From an uncultured Prevotella sp. (GTDB lineage: Bacteria > Bacteroidota > Bacteroidia > Bacteroidales > Bacteroidaceae), in the NCBI GenBank assembly GCA_945830345.1, contig CALZYS010000010.1, positions 1-38,367 of the forward strand: a stretch of 38,367 nt of DNA, given 5' to 3'. Shown piece by piece: positions 33,401 through 38,367 of the stretch; within the stretch, counting starts at the first letter, position 1; the number at the start of each line of letters is the position of its first letter. The notes under the pieces are model-generated. The model was not told the origin of the DNA and did not search any database. It saw nothing but the letters and a program-made list of their open reading frames with translations. The translations under genes and the position numbers were made by a program.

Positions 33401-34045
33401 AATCAAGCCTTCTATGGAAACAAACTGGATATAGTGCCGCTCGAACATCAGACGCTCCCCAATGTGCGTAGCGACTCCGACAACAGTATCATCACCATGC
33501 TCACCACCCGACGCATAGCCTTTGTGGCGGCAAAACCGCAGGAATTGTCGTTGTCGGCAAAGACAAACAAGACCGAGGCACGGATGATAGCCGCCACGGT
33601 GAAAGCAATATATGAGTTGGTGGGGGATGGCTTTGATGCCGACAAGACGGTGGGAGTGATTGTGCCTTATCGCAATCAGATATCCACTGTGCGCAACGAG
33701 ATCGACAGATATGGCATTCCCTGTCTGCATGACATCACGATCGACACGGTGGAACGCTATCAAGGCAGTCAGCGCGACTATATCATCTATGGATTCACAA
33801 TCCAGCAGCCCTATCAGCTCAACTTCCTCACCAACGACGTGTTTGAGGAGGACGGCATGACAATCGACCGCAAGTTGAATGTGGCCTTGACGCGTGCCCG
33901 CCTGAATATTGTTATCATAGGCAATCCCGTGCTACTCGACATGAACTTCACATACAGCCAGTTGATGGAGTTTGTGCGCAAGAAGGGCGGATATTACGAT
34001 GTGCCGATGGAGGATTATTGCAAGGGGAATTTCCAAGTTAATTAG
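30479..34045 (+). CDS. large Dna2/Upf1-like SF1 helicase with Cas4-like nuclease domain
   Basis: The protein has 1188 residues. The N-terminal 250 residues are unassigned. A PD-(D/E)XK (RecB/Cas4-like) nuclease lies near 375-435, with GRLDFL (Asp), IIEQKSGK (Glu-x-Lys) and HKVQLMLYRALF (Q-x3-Y). No four-cysteine iron-sulfur pattern is seen. The C-terminal SF1 helicase carries Walker A GPPGTGKTSYG (751-758), motif Ia SYTNRAVDEI, motif II VDESSQ, motif III IGDHKQLPAV, a QGRMH segment, VPYRNQ, ERYQGSQRDYII and motif VI NVALTRARLNIVI. The order nuclease-helicase matches Dna2. It probably binds and processes DNA; a defence or repair role is inferred from its ATPase neighbours. It ends 11 bases from the convergent aat gene. 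Confidence 0.9.
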   Translation: MKLTPYSQRRTDDGGKGGSAKSGKNVIVESALSLYMQLEKACADGKPTGERYDTLRYVFRRAVEQAIADCQIAFVGFFSKVDYCVKEYNIPHAIANLIQMARKDIFPRSNSDQELADDELEHLFTHNLKATALLVYWVCGKEEITDRLKSHFPKADRKGTWGKFSENVLRVVVGRWDDDYIWATDEDSNSTLKICYGKGNKILTLDGKADWSYLKTVLWEGAQLNLVRIRMDERGETVMPELIILEPDFLVNITTIANCFEAYAESPFVNLINKIKPNPNTMPIHLGNLSGQFLDDTVHGRHKAFESSLKEFVTKNALGMISCRELIDNFVQFKQDAMTQKRNIEKLIGSDLPKSIGQYRKEDVVLEPSFFSEVLGIQGRLDFLYQNGRNVTIIEQKSGKGEFVPYKTPDSNPNIPVIKETHKVQLMLYRALFNYEFSKYSDELKHIMILYSKYSGGLVLLGNEQALLLRAIRMRNLIAWSEILYAKEGVDILATLTPEKLNQKNISGRLWENYIRPQLSALLAPIHSATQLERLYFLRFMRFLENEQLLAKVGNKQKEDSGFASIWNDTLEDKKTAGNIYDGMTVEGFRNDDDEGESISGIILRFNQPQSADTTNFRIGDIVILYPYNYDNKTKTPNACAQMVHRASIVDIRENSIELKLRNSQTDRKTIENKPEGTLWAIEHDMLESTAGSIYSAMHSFLSAPKSRRDLILSQRQPEVDTTIHRKGEYGPFNTLVEHAKQAKDIFLIIGPPGTGKTSYGLVNLLKEELVEEGTCVLLLSYTNRAVDEICSKLVGIREENPDFDFIRMGSELSCSKEYREYLLSYKSSLLNDANAVRRLIQSTRVFCGTTASLNANISLLQIKHFSLAIVDESSQILEPQLIGLLSAQKDRRCQIDKFVLIGDHKQLPAVVQQPQEESAVTEPELNAIHLRDCRLSLFERMLVQFKIEKGYDERFVYMLTKQGRMHRDIAEFPNQAFYGNKLDIVPLEHQTLPNVRSDSDNSIITMLTTRRIAFVAAKPQELSLSAKTNKTEARMIAATVKAIYELVGDGFDADKTVGVIVPYRNQISTVRNEIDRYGIPCLHDITIDTVERYQGSQRDYIIYGFTIQQPYQLNFLTNDVFEEDGMTIDRKLNVALTRARLNIVIIGNPVLLDMNFTYSQLMEFVRKKGGYYDVPMEDYCKGNFQVN

Positions 34046-34056
34046 ATAACTCAACT

Positions 34057-34764
34057 TTACTTTATCCGTTGGTCAATGACATTCTTAATAGACAGCAGGC
34101 CCATATACTCTTCGTAGGTGATATGCCTGCCTCCCATTGACTTAAGATGGGCGGTTTCGAATTGACAGTCGATGAGGACTGCGCCGATTTGGGTGAGTGC
34201 TCGTGCAAGATGAATTAATGCCAACTTGGAGGCATTGGGCACTAAGGAAAACATACTCTCACCAAAAAAGGCATTGCGGATGGCCACTCCATATAATCCT
34301 CCCACGAGCTTTGGTTTTCTCTCGCAGGAAAAAGATGCGTCCGCAGGCTCCCATACTTCAACACTGGCGGCATAGCCGAGACGGTGCAGTTCGGTGTAGG
34401 CTTTCATCATGTCAGCTCCAAGCCAAGCACCGTATTCCTGATTACGCCCGTCAACAGTGGAGCAGCCGCGAATCACTCCCTCGAAATCCTTGTTGAAGGT
34501 GACGACGTATTTCCCTTGGCGCATTAACTGCTTCATCGAGTGGCTGACGTGAATCTCTTGGGGGAATATGACAAAACGGTCTAACGGGCAATACCAATAG
34601 GGCTCTTCACACTCCTGGAATGAGAACCATGGGAAAAAGCCGTTGCTATATGCAAGGAGCAGACGGTTGACGGACAAATCACCGCCAACCGCCACAAGTC
34701 CGTCTTCCTCTCCTAAATGCGGGTCGGGAAACCATAGGGCTTCATCCAATTGATAAACTGCCAT
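34057..34764 (-). CDS. aat: leucyl/phenylalanyl-tRNA--protein transferase
   Basis: The protein has 235 residues from the ATG at 34764. A TTG four codons earlier is in frame but less likely. The enzyme attaches Leu or Phe from tRNA to proteins with N-terminal Lys or Arg, creating degradation signals in the cytoplasm. Family motifs are clear: FPDPHLGEEDGLVAVGGDLS, LLLAYSNGFFPWF, WYCPLDRFVIFP, and near the end GGLYGVAIRNAFFGESMFS. The gene overlaps the end of clpA by 23 bases, suggesting coupled translation. The order clpS-clpA-aat puts substrate marking, recognition and unfolding in one operon. Confidence 0.96.
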   Translation of the reverse strand: MAVYQLDEALWFPDPHLGEEDGLVAVGGDLSVNRLLLAYSNGFFPWFSFQECEEPYWYCPLDRFVIFPQEIHVSHSMKQLMRQGKYVVTFNKDFEGVIRGCSTVDGRNQEYGAWLGADMMKAYTELHRLGYAASVEVWEPADASFSCERKPKLVGGLYGVAIRNAFFGESMFSLVPNASKLALIHLARALTQIGAVLIDCQFETAHLKSMGGRHITYEEYMGLLSIKNVIDQRIK

Positions 34765-36958
34765 CTTTGATTCCAATTGTTATTTCACCACCATTCTTCA
34801 GACAGCCAAACAGTATCTCGCGCATGAGCAATGGTTTGAGTCGTTGGGCGATGACACGATCCATCTCGCGTGCTCCGTATTCAGGAGTGAAACCTTCCTT
34901 CAACAGATATTCGAAAGCGGCGGGATTGAGGTCCAGTTTTACTTGCCTTGCTGACAGTTTGGCGTCCAACTCCCGCAATTTCTTTTGCAATATCAGGGTG
35001 GCCATCCGTTTGTCCATGTCGCGGAATACCACTGTGCCCGAGAGCCTGTTGAGAAACTCCGGTTTGAAGGTCTTCTTCACTTGCTTCATCATGGCCTCAC
35101 CGCGACTCACTGAGCCGTTGAATCCTATGGAAGCCTGCGAGGCATACTGTGCTCCGGCATTCGAAGTCATTATCAGTACCACATTCCTGAAATCGGCTTG
35201 GCGACCCTTGTTGTCGGTGAGTCGGGCATAGTCCATCACCTGAAGCAGGATGTTGTAGATGTCCTGATGGGCCTTCTCAATCTCGTCGAGCAACAAGACG
35301 CAGTTGGGGGACTTGCGAATGGCGTCGGTGAGTAGTCCGCCGTCCTCATAGCCAATGTATCCCGCAGGCGAACCAATCAGTTTGGCAACTGTATGTTTCT
35401 CGGTGTATTCGCTCATGTCGAAACGTGTGAGGGTAATGCCGAGTTCCTTGGATAACACTCGTGCCACCTCGGTCTTGCCGACACCCGTTGGCCCCACGAA
35501 AAGCAAAGATGCCAAGGGTTTGTTGTCGTCGAGCAGTCCTGCCCTCGACATCTGCACTGACTCAACCACCTGACGAATGGCTTCGTCCTGACCGTAGATT
35601 TGTGAAAGCATGCGGTCGGCAAGACTCTCCAATTGCCTGTAGTCATCGTCTTCAGCCTCCGACAGGGCATCCACCTTGCATGTCTTCGACAGGACATCGG
35701 CTATTTCCTTTTTGCCGATGGTCTTTATACAGTCGGCTATCTCCATTGCTGCACCGGCCTCGTCGATGAGGTCGATAGCCTTGTCGGGCAGGAATCGGTC
35801 GTGGATATGCTTTGCACTTGCCTCTACCGCAAACGAGATGGCGTCGTCGGTATATTCCACACCATGAAACTCTTCGTATCGGGGTTTCAACTGCATGATG
35901 ATATTCTTTGTCTCGTCAAGAGAGGGTTCGGGTATGTCAATCTGTTGGAAACGACGTATGAGTCCCTTCGAGCGTGAGAAATGTCGGTTGTACTCCTCAT
36001 AAGTAGTGGAGCCTATGAACCGTATCTTGCCGGATTCGAGATATGGCTTGAGCATGTTGGAGGCATCCATTGCTCCTTCACCTGTGGCTCCTGCCCCTAC
36101 GAGAGTGTGTATCTCGTCGATATACACAATGTTGTTGTTGCTTTCTTCCTGAACGCCGTCCATGATCTGTTTGATGCGATTCTCAAATTCGCCACGGTAT
36201 TGGGTGCCTGCGAGAAGAGTGCCCATGTCCAACTGATATATCTTGCTGCCTTTCAGTCTTTGGGGCACCTTGTTCTCCTCGATGAGTCGGGTTAATCCCC
36301 ATACGAGGGCAGTCTTTCCTACGCCAGGTTCACCCACATGCAGTGGATTGTTCTTGTCGCAGCGACAGAGCACCTGAATGGTGCGTTTCAGTTCATGTTC
36401 TCTTCCTATAAGAGGATTATGCGTCTGATAATTGTCATTCATGCAAGTCACGAGCTTCTTCCATGATTTCTTTTGAGCTTTAGCCTCGATGTCATTATTA
36501 TCGTCAAAGAGGATGTCGTCATATTCGCAGTAATCAATCAAATCGCTCATGAAATATGGCTCTTGGTCGCCAAGACAATCCTTCAGGAAGTAGGCTGCCC
36601 AGGAATCATTAAGTTCCAGCAGACCGCTCACCACATGAGGTATGTCCATTGATTCAGCTCCGCTATGCTCCATATGCTTTAGGGCATTATCCATCAGTTG
36701 GCCTGTCTGTATGGATAGTTCCGGGGCGTAGTCTATCTCATTCGGTACGACCTCAATACCATCAAGAAAGTTCTCAATCTTGTTGGCAAAACTGGGTGGA
36801 CTGCATAATACTGCCAGTGCTGAATTGAAATTGGAATCATCGACTAATGCTAAAAGCAAATGCTCGGGCATGACAAATTCATGCCTATAATTATTGCAAT
36901 ACATGAACGCCGATTTCATCACATGGGCTGCTCTTTCTGTCTGCTTTATTTCTGCCAT
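34742..36958 (-). CDS. clpA: ATP-dependent Clp protease ATP-binding subunit ClpA
   Basis: The protein has 738 residues from the ATG at 36958, 4 bases after the clpS stop codon. A TTG start at 36982 would overlap clpS and is rejected. An N-terminal Clp-N domain (about 1-145) is followed by the first AAA module (Walker A GEPGVGKTALVWG; IVYIDEIHTLVGAGA). The second module has FVGPTGVGKTEVAR and VLLLDEIEKAH. SIGF in the later part fits the ClpP-contacting IG(L/F) loop, so it should work with ClpP, encoded elsewhere. There is no long middle domain, which separates it from ClpB and ClpC. It unfolds substrates delivered by ClpS. Confidence 0.96.
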   Translation of the reverse strand: MAEIKQTERAAHVMKSAFMYCNNYRHEFVMPEHLLLALVDDSNFNSALAVLCSPPSFANKIENFLDGIEVVPNEIDYAPELSIQTGQLMDNALKHMEHSGAESMDIPHVVSGLLELNDSWAAYFLKDCLGDQEPYFMSDLIDYCEYDDILFDDNNDIEAKAQKKSWKKLVTCMNDNYQTHNPLIGREHELKRTIQVLCRCDKNNPLHVGEPGVGKTALVWGLTRLIEENKVPQRLKGSKIYQLDMGTLLAGTQYRGEFENRIKQIMDGVQEESNNNIVYIDEIHTLVGAGATGEGAMDASNMLKPYLESGKIRFIGSTTYEEYNRHFSRSKGLIRRFQQIDIPEPSLDETKNIIMQLKPRYEEFHGVEYTDDAISFAVEASAKHIHDRFLPDKAIDLIDEAGAAMEIADCIKTIGKKEIADVLSKTCKVDALSEAEDDDYRQLESLADRMLSQIYGQDEAIRQVVESVQMSRAGLLDDNKPLASLLFVGPTGVGKTEVARVLSKELGITLTRFDMSEYTEKHTVAKLIGSPAGYIGYEDGGLLTDAIRKSPNCVLLLDEIEKAHQDIYNILLQVMDYARLTDNKGRQADFRNVVLIMTSNAGAQYASQASIGFNGSVSRGEAMMKQVKKTFKPEFLNRLSGTVVFRDMDKRMATLILQKKLRELDAKLSARQVKLDLNPAAFEYLLKEGFTPEYGAREMDRVIAQRLKPLLMREILFGCLKNGGEITIGIKDGSLSIG

Positions 36959-36962
36959 GATA

Positions 36963-37271
36963 TTATTCTTCTTCCGGTTCAACGGTCAGTCGCAATGGAA
37001 AACCTTTTTCGCGAGCCATATTGGTGGCCTTGTTGGCTTTCGACACGGCGATGTCGTATGTATATATTCCCACAACGGCCTTGTTGGAGTGATGTACTTG
37101 CAGCATCAGCTCTTCGGCCTTCTCATTACTCAGAAAGAAAACCGTCTTCAACACCTCCACCACAAATTCCATTGTGGTGAAGTCGTCGTTGTGGATTATC
37201 ACTTTATATCGGCGCGGTTCCTTCAAGTTGTTCTTTTGCCGCTCCCTGACATTTGATTGCTCTTGTGGCAT
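36963..37271 (-). CDS. clpS: ClpS, N-degron adaptor of ClpA
   Basis: The protein has 102 residues, a normal size. The core RRYKVIIHNDDFTTMEFVVEVL has the substrate-binding Asn-Asp-Asp segment. Later, EKAEELMLQVHHSNKAVVGIYTYDIA matches the second half of the fold. It delivers proteins with N-degrons to ClpAP. It is the first gene of the clpS-clpA-aat operon. I do not see a consensus -7 box directly before it; the upstream AT-rich inverted repeat (37291-37350) separates it from mscL. Confidence 0.95.
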   Translation of the reverse strand: MPQEQSNVRERQKNNLKEPRRYKVIIHNDDFTTMEFVVEVLKTVFFLSNEKAEELMLQVHHSNKAVVGIYTYDIAVSKANKATNMAREKGFPLRLTVEPEEE

Positions 37272-37290
37272 ACCTTATTATATATATAAG

Positions 37291-37350
37291 AAGAAATTAG
37301 AAATGACATATTAGAATTTATCATTACTAATTTGTCATTTCTAATTTCTT
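37291..37350. terminator. 18-bp perfect inverted repeat between mscL and clpS, probable terminator
   Basis: AAGAAATTAGAAATGACA (37291-37308) is the exact reverse complement of TGTCATTTCTAATTTCTT (37333-37350). The loop can pair further (TTAG/CTAA). It begins 6 bases beyond the mscL stop codon, on the side expected for an mscL terminator, although the flank lacks a T-run. The stem is AT-rich and might also be a small mobile inverted-repeat element. Confidence 0.7.
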
Positions 37351-37355
37351 ATTTC

Positions 37356-37787
37356 TCACTTCTTCAGCTCCTTGATGGCATCGCGAATCTCGGTGAGGAG
37401 AATCTCTTCCTTAGAAGGTGCGGGAGGAGCGGCGGGAGCCTTCTCTTCTTCCTTCTTCTTCTTCTTTGCGAGCTTGTTGATGCCCTTGACGAGCATGAAG
37501 ACGCAGAAGGCGATGATGGTGAAGTCGATGATGGTCTGTATGAAGGCACCATAGTTGATGGTGGCAGCAGCTAATTCCTCGCCAGCGATTTTCACGGTAG
37601 GAAGCTCAAATTTGAGGTCGGAGAAGTTGACACCGCCGATAATCCATCCGATGGGAGGCATGATGATGTCATTAACGATTGATGTGACGATTTTGCCAAA
37701 GGCACCGCCGATGATTACACCGACTGCCATGTCAACAGCATTGCCTTTTACTGCAAATTCCTTGAACTCATTGATAAATTTACCCAT
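37356..37787 (-). CDS. mscL: large-conductance mechanosensitive channel
   Basis: The protein has 143 residues, a normal length. It opens in the inner membrane under sudden osmotic downshock. [42 protein letters not shown] is present in segments as the N-terminal helix and first membrane span. A second span is near [20 protein letters not shown]. The C-terminal KKKKKEEE and Pro-rich linker end in a helical bundle ([19 protein letters not shown] in parts). It is divergent from gap. Confidence 0.96.
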   Translation of the reverse strand: MGKFINEFKEFAVKGNAVDMAVGVIIGGAFGKIVTSIVNDIIMPPIGWIIGGVNFSDLKFELPTVKIAGEELAAATINYGAFIQTIIDFTIIAFCVFMLVKGINKLAKKKKKEEEKAPAAPPAPSKEEILLTEIRDAIKELKK

Positions 37788-37827
37788 GATTTTGATTTTT
37801 TATATTAATTAATACTACTTTTTGGTG

Positions 37828-37855
37828 CAAAATTAAAAAAAAAATTGTAACTTTG
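37828..37855. promoter_or_regulatory. divergent promoter region between mscL and gap
   Basis: TAACTTTG (37848-37855, plus strand) is a consensus -7 box for gap. TTTG at 37821-37824 is slightly too far (23 bases) to be an ideal -33. On the minus strand TAATTTTG (plus-strand CAAAATTA, 37828-37835) fits a -7 box for mscL, without a clear -33. The two promoters would face away from each other and may compete for polymerase. Confidence 0.55.
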
Positions 37856-37946
37856 CGCCCGAATTGAGGAAAAAGTGCATAAAATGCGTGAAAATCTTCG
37901 AAAAAAGTGACTATATTAACCCTTTAATAAAAAATAAAGTAGTAAA

Positions 37947-38367
37947 ATGATTAAGATTGGTATTAACGGATTTGGTCGTATCGGCCGTTTCGTATTCCGC
38001 GCAGCTCAGACTCGCGATGACATTCAGGTAGTAGGTATTAATGACCTTTGCCCAGTAGATTACTTGGCTTACATGCTGAAGTATGACACTATGCACGGTG
38101 CTTTCCAGGGCACAATCGAGGCAGACGTAGAGAACAGCCAGCTGATTGTTAACGGAAAGAAGATCCGCGTAACTGCAGAGCGCAACCCTGCTGACTTGAA
38201 GTGGAACGAGGTTGAGGCAGAGTACGTTGTTGAGTCAACAGGTCTCTTCCTGACTCAGGAGAAGGCTCAGGCTCACATCGAGGCTGGTGCTAAGTACGTT
38301 GTGATGTCTGCTCCTTCTAAGGATGCTACTCCTATGTTCGTATGTGGTGTTAACTTCGACAAGTATG
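37947..38367 (+). CDS. gap: glyceraldehyde-3-phosphate dehydrogenase, N-terminal part
   Basis: The first 140 residues are visible; the gene runs off the right edge. The start [13 protein letters not shown] is the NAD-binding Rossmann motif. [20 protein letters not shown] and [10 protein letters not shown] are standard for the enzyme. The catalytic Cys near residue 150 lies beyond the window. It makes 1,3-bisphosphoglycerate in glycolysis, in the cytoplasm. Codons strongly favour GGT, GCT, GTT and AAG, as expected of a highly expressed gene. The leader is about 85 bases. Confidence 0.97.
   Translation, partial: MIKIGINGFGRIGRFVFRAAQTRDDIQVVGINDLCPVDYLAYMLKYDTMHGAFQGTIEADVENSQLIVNGKKIRVTAERNPADLKWNEVEAEYVVESTGLFLTQEKAQAHIEAGAKYVVMSAPSKDATPMFVCGVNFDKY

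Overview
The window comes from a Bacteroidota chromosome, most likely Prevotella or a close relative. The evidence is paired SusC/SusD genes, Bacteroidota-type lipoprotein signals, promoters of the TAnnTTTG (-7) / TTTG-like (-33) form, T9SS-like C-terminal tails, and a clpS-clpA-aat / mscL / gap backbone. All calls were made by reading the sequence. No database search was run.

Layout. (1) Positions 1-112 hold the start of a leftward gene, with its promoter and 11-bp tandem repeats upstream. A symmetric set of inverted repeats follows (437-689). (2) Positions 973-24750 are a polysaccharide utilization locus, all on the + strand: a frameshifted Fas1 lipoprotein, SusC, SusD, two more Fas1 lipoproteins, a second SusC and SusD, a large secreted beta-sandwich protein, a PL1-type pectate lyase with autotransporter-like repeats, and a PL9-type pectate lyase with its own promoter. 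The two lyases point to pectin (homogalacturonan) as substrate. No sugar-sensing regulator and no oligogalacturonide-processing enzymes lie in the window, so these must be elsewhere. The locus is framed by two nearly identical 203-bp direct repeats (770-972 and 24751-24953). (3) Positions 24954-34045 are an accessory region: a RhuM-like remnant, three ATPases of unknown role, and a large Dna2/Cas4-like nuclease-helicase, separated by repeat-rich intergenic DNA. (4) Positions 34057-38367 are conserved backbone: aat, clpA and clpS (the N-degron pathway, on the minus strand), mscL (minus) and the start of the glyceraldehyde-3-phosphate dehydrogenase gene (plus).

How the genes work together. The secreted lyases would cut pectin outside the cell. 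The Fas1 and beta-sandwich surface proteins could help hold the polymer, and the two SusCD pairs would import the oligosaccharides. In the accessory region each ATPase has a palindrome or repeat block beside its promoter, which gives it a defence-island or selfish-cassette look. The most notable observations are the 203-bp repeats framing the locus, a G9 tract that breaks the first gene of the operon (8 Gs would restore it), the repeat-associated ATPases next to the nuclease-helicase, and the coaxial inverted repeats at the left end.
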